Source: Plicaturopsis crispa FD-325 SS-3
Taxonomy: Eukaryota > Basidiomycota > Agaricomycetes > Amylocorticiales > Amylocorticiaceae
NCBI GenBank assembly: GCA_000827205.1
Contig: KN832556.1
Location: 475,436-539,435, forward strand
Length of the DNA stretch: 64,000 nt
Reading direction: 5' to 3'
The notes beneath the pieces were generated by a model. It saw nothing but the letters and a program-made list of their open reading frames with translations, was not told the origin of the DNA and searched no databases. Positions 1 to 10,963 of this stretch are shown in pieces. The translations under genes and the position numbers were made by a program. How positions within the stretch are numbered: position 1 is the first letter of the stretch; every line of letters begins with the position of its first letter.

Positions 1-2233
1 TCGTCCTCTGAAGACGTGTATATCGGCGAGCGCCGGCGGGAGCGGGCGGCGGCCATGGACTGTCTCGCGCGACCGTCGGCCGCGAGGGGCGAACCGGGAG
101 GTGGTCTATTCGAGTTGGGCAGCGACTGGCGGGAGGGAGGCAGTGGCGAATGTTCCCTCTTGATCCTTTGGCGAGGCAGCGGAGAGCGGTCATCGGGTGT
201 GAGAACAGGCTTTTTGGGCAAGGAGAGGTCGCGGACGGGCTTCGCAGAGGGGACGGGGAGGACACCGGTGTCGGTTTTACGCCGTTTGGGCGCATCGCCA
301 GCTGTAGACGGACTGGGTCGGTCATGCTCGTCAGTATCGGGTATGGGTTTCTTGCGCTTCACGCCCGCCGCCGGGGAATCGTTTCGTCTATCCTGTGCCG
401 CAGGTCTCATCCGCTCTCCTCTCTCCACCACTCGATCTCTATCCCCGCCATGCTCACTCTCCCTACGCCTGTCACGGTCGGCGTCTCGTCCTCGTTCCTG
501 CTCTCGCCTCTCCGCGCGCTTTTCATCCTCCCGAGCTTCGCGGCGCGCCGCCTTGGCGCTCTCCCGGTTATAGTCCGCGTCGCGGCCTCTCTCACCGCCC
601 CGCTCTCTATCGCGCTCGCCATCTCGTTCTCGCGCTTTCTCCTGCCGCTCAACCGGTCTTGAGGACGCGTCGTTGGGCTTTCTCATACGCGAGGCGGAGG
701 AAGACCTTGCCTTTGGTTCATCCACCAACACAGAGACAGGTTTCGCAGGCAACGAGGGCGGAAGCTGGTCCCTCTTGACTGGCCGTGCGGCGGGCGGTCG
801 CGGGCTGTCGGTGGCGTCCGAGCGCGAATCCTGTGACCCCGATGCCGAAGCCTTGAACCCGGATCCAGGGAGTCTCCTAGCGGGGAGAGGCTTGGCCTCT
901 TGCTTGAGCTTGACATCTGCAACACGAGGAGGTTCCGCGTCCTTGCTCCTCGCGCTGGCGGTTCGGGAGGCCTTCAGGCTCTCGTCTTTCATCGTCACCT
1001 CGCCCTTCTTCTTGGCGCTGTCGACCTTGGACTTTGCGGTCGCCGCCTTTTTCTCCTTGACCTCTTTCGAGGATATCCCCCGTTTAGCTTCGGTCTTTAC
1101 TGCTCCGCTTCCGGATGCAACAGCACGGGTAGACTGTGTCGCAGGGGGGACAGCAGGCGCCGCATTTGGGTCGGCCTGCGTCTGGAAAGTAGCCCATAAT
1201 TCGCTCGACTTGGGGATTTTTAGGCTTTGGAGTGCCATACGGGCCTTGCGGGCGCATTGCACTCGATCTTGATAAGAGAAGCGGGGCCACTGCCATGGCC
1301 GTGTCTCAAGCCACGAAGTCTGTTTGAGCATCCATTTTCGAGGAGAGTTATCTCCCTTTGACGCGGGGGCAGGTTCCGCGATCTAATGACTATACATCAG
1401 TGACATATCGCGGCGCAAAGCCCAATGCACTTACCTGTTCCAGGAGTTCTGTCAAGCGCCTGCGCATTGCAGCATCGCATGAACCGCCGCCAATGGCACG
1501 AACAACCTCGTCGGCCGTAACCGCGTTGGTCGCAATCTCGTTGGTAACAAGGAATCTCAACATCCTATCGCGTGCAGGATCAGGCTGGTCTGATGTGGGT
1601 GCAGGTGCCGATGTCTGCGGAGATCCTACTCGAGCGGGGGTGGACGACGCAGACGCGTTGCGGAGGCGGTCGGACTGGGTTGGCTTCTTCACTATAGGAT
1701 TGGCAGCGGCTGGAGCTTTCCGCTTTTTGTTTGTCGCGGGAAGTACGGGTGGCTGCTCGAGCATGATAGTCTTGCGCTCGGAGCGCTGTTTCTCCGCTTC
1801 GCGCGCGCTTTCGCGCAGTTTTCCGCCAATGTCGGCTTCGTCGAGGTCGCGCTCGATCGTGAATTTTCCGATGACATTTGCGTGCAATTTCAAGGGCGCC
1901 ATAGGCTTTGCGGCAGTAGGAGCGCGCACGTAGAGGTCGTGCGGGGATTCCTCCTTGACTGGACGCAGAGGGAAAAAGTGGTCGCCAATGTATAAGCCCT
2001 ATATAGCGCGTAAGATTTTCCGTACTCTATAGTGCCCGAGAGACGACACGACTCACTGGCATCTTGCCAAAATCGAACTCCATGTGAGGCTTCTGGGGAT
2101 TGAATGCATCGATAGCGTCCAACGTCTCATCGGACAAGCGCACAATCATGGCCTGCTTCGGTTTTGAGTGGACAGTATCTCCTGGCCTCGAGTGCCCTTG
2201 CACGGACAACGTAGCATTGCTGGGCAAAGGCAT
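1..2233 (-). CDS. ELL: RNA polymerase II elongation factor ELL (partial, C-terminus off window)
   Basis: Suppresses pausing of RNA polymerase II in the nucleus, usually as part of elongation complexes. Three exons are visible: 2233-2057, 1998-1435 and 1382 to the window edge, with GTGAGT and GTAAGT donors, both phase 0. The first exon has the ELL-type start IVRLSDETLDAIDAF, continuing across the intron into LYIGDHFFPL. Further on, MRRRLTELLEQ corresponds to the metazoan DGLLQQVANL segment, and after the second intron WLETRPWQWPRFSYQDR matches the ELL WPGYSEGDQ block. The part after about residue 330 is low-complexity, rich in Lys, then Arg/Asp/Glu (for example EKARERDGERDRERG), then Ser/Pro. 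No stop is reached before base 1, so the C-terminal occludin-like domain, if present, lies outside. The N-terminal domain is shorter than in animals. The family call rests on motif order, not a database search. Confidence 0.82.
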
Positions 2234-2829
2234 GGCGAATAGCGGGCGTCGTTACTCCGTAGGTGCGCCGCGACGCTGTAAGAGTTACGCGCGAATGCAA
2301 TGGGCAGGAAATGGGTATCGATGTGAGCAGAATTTCCGTGTTTCAGACTAGTCGCTCCAAGGCGAACACACTGAGCAGAAGTGGTATAAGGGAAAGCCAG
2401 ACAAAGGTACAATGGACGGTCTCAGCAGGTGGCGCTAGCACGGCGGTCACCGGTCCCGCCGCCCTGTCGGCAAATCGGCATTCGGACTCCGCTCGGGATC
2501 TAAATTATTCAAACTCCAAATGGCAACTCTTGTCGTTTGCTTGTCGTTGGCGAAATTTCCTCAGCACAGACGACCAGTAGGTGCGTGTGGGTGCATATAT
2601 GATATATCATCCTTAAATTTTATGATATCGATAGTATTGGAAACCCTACGCACTCACGTCTATGGCTTTAGCATCGGTATACTTTTATGCCCCGATACTC
2701 ACAAATAACAACCCTTTTCCAGGATACACCGAGTCTTACTGCCCGTGCAGCAAATGTTGCGACGGTTGAGGACGACACCTGCTTTCCAATGCGCGGTGGA
2801 ATCATAGATTGCCTTGCTCAAAGTCATGT
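2234..2829. other. Intergenic region, no gene seen
   Basis: Upstream of ELL. Short open frames here have no recognisable domain and no convincing splice structure. The right end grades into the decayed kinase copy that starts near 2830. Confidence 0.5.
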
Positions 2830-3341
2830 CCGCTAGCGTCGATGTCGAAGGCATTGTCGAGAATATGCGGCGGGCACGTATTGCAATGCACTTCGCGGCC
2901 GCGTGCCGCTTGTGCACAAGTTCGGCCGTCAGCTGGGCTGCTCGTACATCGTGATGGATAGGGTATCGGGGCACCAGCTCATCATGATGTGCATGATCGA
3001 ACGGCATCCCTCCAGAAATTATAGCAAGGTCGACAGACAAATCGCCGCAATTGTAGCTGATCTAGCGGCCGTCAATATCTCCCACAACGACCTCGACCCA
3101 CAGAACGTACTGGTCTGAGAGAATCTGGACATAGTATCCGTCATCGACTGGGATTTTTCTAGGGCCTTTAATCGATGCGAGGAGTATCAAACTCGGGTGA
3201 TAAATCCCTTCCGGCATAGCAATGATTGGTACTGGACCTCAGCGTTTCGTACATCTCAGAAACAGGGCATTTTATGAGGCCGATCGGCACGACTTCAAAT
3301 TTAACATGTTGAAGTTGGTAAAAGAGGAGGATCTATTGTAA
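2830..3341 (+). pseudogene. Decayed copy of the APH-like kinase (paralogue of the 10964-12509 gene)
   Basis: Fragments match the kinase half of the Sec7/APH-like gene at 10964-12509 but are broken. In order: MSASVDVEGIVENMRRA (about 2830-2880); after a frame change, VPLVHKFGRQLGCSYIVMDR; then ISHNDLDPQNVLV, which retains the HND catalytic loop and is followed at once by a TGA stop (3116-3118); then IDWDFSRAF in the same frame beyond that stop; then further stops near 3275. An in-frame TAG also lies before the first block. The Sec7-like half is not seen. It is inferred to be a dead duplicate of a host gene, about 8 kb from the intact copy and on the opposite strand. Confidence 0.75.
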
Positions 3342-3510
3342 CGACAGCGAGGTTGCAACGAATTTACACCCATGTATACAGATATTTAGGAGCATGTGTA
3401 GCGTACGATTGAACTGGCGTTGAAGCCATGAGCACTGTTTAGCTATGTAGGGGAGCAATTATCACGGAATATCCATCCACACATTATATGCAAGTTTGTC
3501 CGAGCCTGAA

Positions 3511-6500
3511 TCACGCTGCAGTCTGGCTTGCTGTCTGCTGGCGGATACCGAACAGTTCTATCAAATCTGCAACATCTGAGTGAGTACGATATTTATCCGG
3601 ACAACAAGAAGGATTACCTTGAAGCCGAGCTTCTTTCTTCTGGCGCGGCGTCTCTGTGCGCTTAATGCCCGAGAATGCCTGAGTAAGAACATGTTAGATT
3701 CAGCCTGGTGGCCATGAGCAATATCGTTTACCTGCTGGATGAGGGCCTTCTTCCTCTCTTGTATGTCGATAACCTTCAGGATGTCGGAATTCGTCAGATA
3801 GCCGAGCGACGGTGAGATGACCAGAGGTATCTCCGCATACCTTGGATTCTACGGTGTTCTCTGCAATGAGCTGGTATACGTGAACTGGCTTCTTTTGTCC
3901 GATACTATATGACCGGGCGATAAGCTAATGGTACAATCGCCAGATGAGATGATAGCGTACCGGTTGACCCTGTCGATGGCCTGACTTTCAATCCCCTCCT
4001 GTAGAAATCTAGTCAGAAACACGGCGAACGAGCATACCATACGGGTGAACGCACCTGCCACCACCTGGAGTGCGTCGAAGAAAGGTTTGAAATCAGCTAT
4101 CAGATATAGAAAGTAAGATCTTGAACGCACGGATCCATCCTATATAGACATGTCATGTCAGATAACAGTCCGTGTATAGATTGGCAGGATCTTACAGATA
4201 AACGTTATTGGCGACCGTCAGGTTCAGCCCGAGAGCCCCCGCTTTCAAGGAGATCAGCATCACTCTGGGGTTTTCACCCGCGAACGAGGACCCGTCGACT
4301 CCAGCGCGGATGCTTGCACGAGAGCCGGCCTTCGCTTTGGCCTTTCCTTTACCCTTCGCTTTCGCTTTGCCCTTGCCCTTGCCCTTGCGAGATTTCGAGG
4401 CGAACGCACCGTCGTCATCCTCGTCGTCCAAGAAATCGTCGTCATCATCTTCGCCGGCTGCAGTCATGACGAAGTCGTCGTCTCCGTCATGGTCGAATGA
4501 GCTGTCAGCCTGCAGCACGCTTTGGGTGCTGCTTCGCCGGCGAGTGCGCTGGGAGGAAGTGGCTGCGGAGTCTGCAACTATCGGCACAATAGGTTCCTCT
4601 TCGATAGGGACAGAGAAGCTGGCCAATGTCTCTTGGCGTCGCCTCTGAGACATCTGACCATCGAAACGGACATAGGGAATGCTGGACAAACGAAATATCA
4701 ATTCACTGCGCTAGAACACCGCGTTCAAGATGCGTACCCTTGTTCCTCCAAAACCTCTGCGATCTAGCAAACGAATTAGATTTTGCTCTGCATCAGTAGA
4801 AGGGTGAAATCTGTCCTTACCTTATCTAAGAATGAAGTGAACTGGGAAAAGACGAGAGATTTTTCGGTCCCCGGAGTGAGTTTCAGCAAATGCACCAGTT
4901 GATCTATTTTTGCAGACGAGGTGCTGCGCATGTCGTCCTCGTCTTCAGGCTCATCTTGACGGACAGGGGCCTGAGTGAGGTCGGTGGGCGGCGGCGGTTC
5001 GATCAAGTCACCCAGCCCCAGCGGACGCCGATCCTATACACACGGCTCCATTAGCAGACTGGGACCACACATCATGAGATTTTGTGCGCACCATAGGGCA
5101 CTTGGGGTCGCGTGAGATAACCTCCGTGATGCTATTGGGGATCGAACCAGTGAGCCTCCGGGACAAGAAGAGTTCACATGCAAGGACGCACCAGGCGAGA
5201 CAAAATGGATGAGCACAGCTCGTGATCCTGGGGTCTTCAAGGATATTGAAGCATATCGGACATTCTTCGCAGTCTTCTATCGCTTTGGCGAGCAAATTTT
5301 GCATGTGTATTCTTTCCTGCGGAGTTAGCTGTTTTGTGGTGTGCGGAGCATCCTCATTCTGCTCAGCGGCACGAAGTTGCTCCAGATAGTTTGCAGGAAG
5401 CAAGCCCGGATGAAGCGCGAGTTGGCGAAGACGCGTCAACATGCTCAGAACATTGCTTTGCACCTTCAAAACAAATGTCAGGGGCGGATGTACGCAGAAA
5501 TGCATCAAGGGTGCCACGCACCACAGGGTTTATACCGCCATTGCGATTGATAATATCCTCTACCCGTTCTTTGGACAGCAACTCGACGGCATCGTACAGT
5601 TCCTGGGCACATGGTTTTAAGTCTCCAGAGCCGATTTTAGAATTGGATTTCCTTACCCTTGCATCAGGATGCAGTGCGACTGGCACAAGAGTCATTTCCA
5701 CCTAGGAATCGTGTAAGTCGACGTATAAGATATGACGTATGAGCCTTACGGGCGGTAGGGGAACAAGACTATTGCCTTCACTGTCTTGCATCTGAAATAG
5801 GAAACATGAGTAACCGTTTCCGCATTGATTCTGTAGCAAAAAATCACTTCTTTCGTCCTTCGAATGCAGATGTGGCTCATCAGGGCCTGTAAAACAAGTA
5901 ACGGGTCAGTACCAAGCCAAGGCCACGATTCGAATGTTCATTACACGAAGAAGCTCGGCACCCGCTGGATCACCATCTTTCAAGGGACGCAGCAAGAGCC
6001 TCTTGTAGAAGTCTTGATTATCGAGAGGTCGACAAATTTGCAGGAACGTGAGGATGGAGCCAAGGTCCTAATAACACCAGAAATTATAATGACTACCGCG
6101 GCAAATATATTCTTTTTACACACCTGAGGCGAGTTGATCTGGAGAGGTACATGTGAGTCAAGATGAAAAGGGCACCATCTTCGATTCGTGCTTACGATTG
6201 GAGTCCCAGATAAAACCCAGCGCCTTTGTGCATTCAGCGCAGAGACAGCTTTCGCCATCTTTGTCCTCGGATTACGGATTTGATGACCTTCGTCGAGGAT
6301 AATCCGCTACATATTTTTTGTAGTGAGGCGCGTTTCTAATGAGGATGGTGCATCGCACACACCTTCCATTGGACGTCGAACAGCCCCTTGCTCACCTTCT
6401 TTTTCTTCTTGGATGGCTCGCCGTCTGTCTTATCGCTGCCGGTATGTTCGCCGGCAACGGTTTGGTAAGTCGTGATGACCACATCGTACTTGGCGAGTTG

Positions 6501-8283
6501 TTCTGGGGTCATTGTACGTTTTGATCCATAATAGATACAGTACGTCAGTGTTCCCGGGGTGCAGTGGTCCTCGATTTGCTTCTCCCAATTCGATAGAATG
6601 GATAATGGGGCAACTTGAAGAAACAGCTACTTAGCCCCACAACGATGAAGAAGAATGAGCAAAATACCGATCAGAGTGCTTTTGGCAAAATCGGTGGGGG
6701 TGTCCTTTCTTGTCGCAATGATGAGCGCCAGCATCGTAAGAGTTTTGCCCTACAAGAAAAAACATCAGCCTTTCGACAGATTCAGGATCATTGCCATAGG
6801 ATTATGATGTACCAGACCCATACTATCGGCGCAAAGCGCACCACGTCCAAGGACTGGAGGCGCCTCTTGAGGAGACTTGGTCGCAACTAGACATTCTCGG
6901 TAAGATGACGCGAGATATAGATGATGAGGGGACCTTACTGTTGTAGTAATACGGCTGTGGGCGGTCGTTATATTAGATGGAATTCGGTGGCACTCAAGCC
7001 TATCAAGTTCTTACCTTGTTCCCACTCTTTCGGAACTGCCAAAACTGCACAGGACGATCTGACTCCGTCTTCGGTAAAACAGGATATTCATGCTCGATGC
7101 ACCATTGCAACGCTTGGCTCTGAAACACATCGTTTCAGTCAAAGTTCGTCGAATCTATACGCGTAAAGAATTACCTGGTGCTTGAGTAGATTGACTACCA
7201 ACTCGCCAGTATCAATGCTCGGAGGGGCCGGATGCAATGGCAAGTTCAAGATGTCGTCTGTAGAGCACAGCGTATCGAGCAACGAGCTTCGGCGACCCTC
7301 GTCATCTACCTTCTCAAGAGTGGTGAGCATTTGCTTGAGCTCATGAGCCCTCCGGAGTGCTTCCTGTTGCTTCCTGGCCGCCTCTTGTTGAGCGAGCTGC
7401 TGAGCAGTCGGCGCCTTTGCACGCTTTTGGGTCGCCGGAGGAGCCATTGAAGAGGATGCTGCAGTGGAGGAGGGATACGCAGGTTGAGTGCTCTGCGGAG
7501 GTCTCTGACTACTCGCCCCGGTAGTGCGAGGCGGAAAGCCACGCTGACCGGGCGTCGCCCAAACGAGCTGGGGTTCCAGAGTGCTTCGCTTATCCGAAGG
7601 CCCGTATATTTTTAATGTCCTGAAAGGTTTTGTCAGCAACCGTCCTGGCAGCGACGGGAGTCACTTACAATCCAAGTGAATAGCTCTTGCCCTTGACTAG
7701 GTCACATGAGAGGGAGTCTGACAACGAGTAGAGGGAGTAAGCTCACGATTTCCTGTCTGCATAACGCCCTCAACTGTCACGGCATTACGGTCGAGAAGCG
7801 GTGCTAGTCTTCCTGCGACGTTACGGGGGATATGGCCCACCTGGTGGTGGCCGATGTTTTTAACCTGAATTGCATTGCTAGAGACACATTATTGTCTGAA
7901 GGGAGGACACCACAATGTGTCTACTTACTGATCATACTTGTTATGAGGTTCCCTGATCAGCCGCACTTCTTCACCAGCTCCGACCAACCCTGCATGTACG
8001 TTGTAACAGCAAGTTAAGTAATATGCTCGAGGCGTGAAAGAAATCACGCACCGTTATAGTATTGTACGCCAACTACGCTCGTACTCATCGTACAGTATAA
8101 TTCGTCTCGCGCCTCTTCCTCGGGAACGTCCTGTTCAATTTCTTCTTCGGCGTACTGAGACGCAGTGGGAGGGGCGAGAGGGCGCAAAGGTTGAGACGAC
8201 GATGGCTGAGAGGAGCTAGGGGCAGTGGCTTGTGAAGAAGGATGAGCGGCCTCAAATGCAGCCTTTCTCTTCTTTTGGCTCAT
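3511..8283 (-). CDS. RAD5: HLTF/RAD5-type SNF2 translocase and RING ubiquitin ligase
   Basis: Family role: polyubiquitination of PCNA and remodelling of stalled replication forks in the nucleus. About 29 short exons give one continuous reading with this order: N-terminal KKRK and low complexity; HIRAN domain (STSVVGVQYYNG ... NAIQVKNIGHHQVGHIPRN, spread over exons near 8060-7750); SNF2 lobe 1 with LCADSMGLGKTLTML (Walker A), DEGH box (RIILDEGHQIRN) and RRWVLSGTPI; a RING finger inside the helicase (ECPICFN ... CAHPFC ... KCPMDRR); lobe 2 with SLVFSQFTSFLD, YVRFDGQMSQ, LISLKAGALGLNL, and MDPWWQEGIESQAIDRVNR read across four exons. HIRAN plus an embedded RING separates this from RAD16-type proteins. 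Oddities: a ~100-residue Asp-rich then KGKGKAKAK insert in lobe 2 (4220-4600), Asp in place of the last RING cysteine, and exons of 9 and 10 nt. The start at 8283 (MSQKKRK) is a choice; the frame is open upstream to 8454 and an earlier start exon cannot be excluded. Stop TGA at 3511-3513. Confidence 0.88.
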
Positions 8284-9104
8284 GGCTGGGGTCGCGCTAG
8301 GCGCAGGTGCGGCGGCGGCTGGGGCTTTAGCTGACGCCGGAATGTCTACAGGGTCAATGAAGCGCCTCGCAACTGCAGTCTGGACCCTGGTCTGATCATC
8401 CGCTCTGAGCAGGGTGTGAGTGGTGATAGGAGGTACTAAGATTATCAGACGCACTTCAACTTCTCAAACCCACGAACACGAGCCAGAGACCCTACGGACG
8501 CCAGATTCGCGAGGATATCTGGCGTTACGCACCCCCTGTAGCGAATTAGACGCGTCAATATGGCGAGTATGGACCATGCACTGATAATCGTACCAATGGC
8601 GCCATTCCACCGTGTCGTTGAACTTTCCAGGTATAATCCGGCCATATCTTAATGTTCCTGGTTCGATGTTGGATCCGTTGCAAGGAGCTGGGCCATGACA
8701 AGTTGACCGCGAACTCCTACTGTACTGCAGTCGAGAAATCCGGTTAGCGTAGCCTTTAGACATCCGTTGGAGACGCGGATAGCTCACCTCGAGGCAGTGA
8801 GTTATGGACATTTAGCACTCTCGTATATTCTACTTTACTGCTGCATGTGTCGTCTGCAAGTAGATCAACCACTGGTGCACGTCGTGGTTTAAGGGCAAGT
8901 TGCGATTATTTTTTGTCGTCGTCGTCAAAGCGGAATTGTGTTCAGCCACATGCGCGTCCACAGAACCAAACAAACCACGACGCGTTGCAGCAAAGTGCCG
9001 CAAGCGCATTTCCTTGACTTTCCTTTTATTTATCTATCTTGTTCGCATCTTACTCGTTATAACACAGGAAATTGCCCAAAACCTCTTTGAACCGCACGCC
9101 CATC
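8284..9104. other. Divergent promoter region with coding-like segments on the minus strand
   Basis: Separates the HLTF-like gene (-) from NSE4 (+). On the minus strand some stretches look coding, such as VTPDILANLASVGSLARVRG (near 8470-8530) and ADDQTRVQTAVARRF (8340-8400), the latter in the same open frame as the chosen first HLTF exon. They may be extra N-terminal exons of that gene or a small separate gene. I recognise no family in them. Confidence 0.4.
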
Positions 9105-10411
9105 ATGTCTGATGTCGAAATGGGTGACAATCTCGCGTACGACCCGGACCAAGATCCAGACGAGAAACGCGACGTTCGCAAGAAATACCGCACGTTGCAG
9201 AAATCTGCTGAAGGTGCGTGTCGTCTAGCGCGCTGTGACTTGCGCTGAACATCTGCTGTACGAACTAGATCAACAGGCAAACCCGAATGACTACACTGCA
9301 GAGGATCTTGTTGAGCAAGTGCGGGATGCCGATGAGTTGTTCTCGAAGGGTACGCATTGTAATATCACAAACACAAAATACTTTGCCTCTTACCACTCTG
9401 CCATAGTCAAGGGGCCACAGGAGGCTACACTAGACTCTGACTTCCTAGTCAAAATGTCGAACCTGGGAGCGCAGAAGGCACGGCAAATGAAGTCCGCCGG
9501 AAGCTCCTTCGACATGGACGATTTCATCTCTAAACTGATCACCTTCATGGGCGGCCGAAAGCAAATAGGCGGTGGGCTTCCAGATGACTCTGACGTAGAG
9601 AATGGGAACGACGGTGACGCGCCACTCGATTGGGATAAGATCGGGCGAAAGGCGTTAGCCAAGAGTCGCAGAGTACCAGCTATGGACTTCATGTGAGTAT
9701 CAGTCCATCCATTAGAAATGCTCTGTTGATTTTTCCCCCGAAAGGCTTGGTCCTCTGTCCATCGAGCAGAAGAAAAGAGCGCCCGTGAAGAGATCAAAGC
9801 TCGAGAAGAACAAAGAGGAAGAACGAAAACCCCAGGAACTCAAGGAAGAAGATATTCAGCGTTCTCAGAACGAAACCACGAAGAACGTCGCTGGGGTATG
9901 TCGCTCCTGTCTTTTGGTTTCGTGTCCCTGTCTGACGTCCCCCGTTCAGATCGAGAAACTTCTCGGGGAAGAGAATGGTCCCGTAAACCTCTTCAAATTC
10001 GTCGTCAACCCAAACGACTTTGCCCAATCCGTCGAGAACATTTTCTACCTCTCATTTCTTATTCGCGATGGCAAATGTGCGCTCGAGACCGACGAGCAAG
10101 GGGAACCCATTATATGTTCGTACACTGCACCTTCCGCTTGCGCAACGGGTTGACCTTATCTTTTGTAGTTACATGCGAGCAGCCGAGTCCGGAAGATTAC
10201 GAGGGCGGCCTAAAAAAGCGGCAAATTGTCATGGAGTTCGATATGGCGACATGGAAGGTGGCTTTTCCTTGCTCCTTGTTCCGCTGTACCATGATCACGA
10301 CTTGACGCTCTATTTTTTCAGCGAGCTATCGAAGTCTTCAACATAACAGAGACGAAGATACCACAAAGACCGCCGGCGAAAACAAAATTGGGAGACAAGT
10401 GGTACGGCTAA
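9105..10411 (+). CDS. NSE4: SMC5-SMC6 complex kleisin subunit Nse4
   Basis: Nse4 is the kleisin that bridges the SMC5/SMC6 heads and acts with Nse1/Nse3 in chromosome repair. Seven exons: 9105-9213, 9269-9349, 9407-9692, 9745-9895, 9950-10115, 10169-10257, 10322-10411. All junctions are GT-AG and keep frame. The N-terminal helical part reads RDVRKKYRTLQKSAED...DADELFSKV, as in kleisin heads. The C-terminal Nse4 winged-helix region carries NLFKFVVNPNDFAQSVENIF, YLSFLIRDGK and KKRQIVMEFDMATWKRAIEVF. The protein of about 310 residues is short for the family but has both ends. It is divergent from the HLTF/RAD5-like gene, another fork-repair factor. Confidence 0.9.
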
Positions 10412-10963
10412 TGTACCGATGTTTGATCAACGCTGTACCGGCATATCTATTCGGGGCCGACTTGTAGAATATGCATATTTTATTGGTGACGTTCAGTGTA
10501 TTTTTATCCACATGTCGGAAACATAGATGACTGCGCTTACTCCTTCTCCGAGACTGCGTACCTCAGCAGCGTCTGAGACTAATCTTCACGGCGCTGCAGT
10601 GACCTCCGATAGGTCCACAACAATACCATTGTACCGGGCGCCTCCCGTGGGCGGTCTTTCCCACCAGCATGCGGTAGAAGTTCAGATGCTTGGCTCTGAT
10701 CACCTTGCTAAGTTGACTGTGGTTCTCAAGTGGTTCTGTCGGATCTTCAAGACGTCGTTTGCTGAAGAGGTGAAGACTTGCTATTTGGATACCCCGTAGT
10801 TTTGCATTTAACTCCGCGGGTTTAGGATTCGAAGCCGCCTTCGACGCAGTCACGGTGCAAACGACAGTGTTTACCAATCCAAGCCCTGTTCATCGCTGTA
10901 ACTTGTCCAGATATACACATCCTACAGCTCGCGCAGGCGAAAGCCTGATAGCTGGTGCCAAAG
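10412..10963. other. Intergenic region, no gene seen
   Basis: Lies between the convergent 3' ends of NSE4 and the Sec7/APH-like gene. Short open frames have no recognisable content. Confidence 0.5.

Noticed and set aside
16-778. Plus-strand frames of 127-185 codons at the left edge
   Set aside because: Shadows of the low-complexity ELL coding sequence on the other strand.
5128-5165. GGTTCGATCC B-box-like string on the minus strand
   Set aside because: It lies inside a well-supported 59-nt intron of the HLTF-like gene and has no A box or stems.
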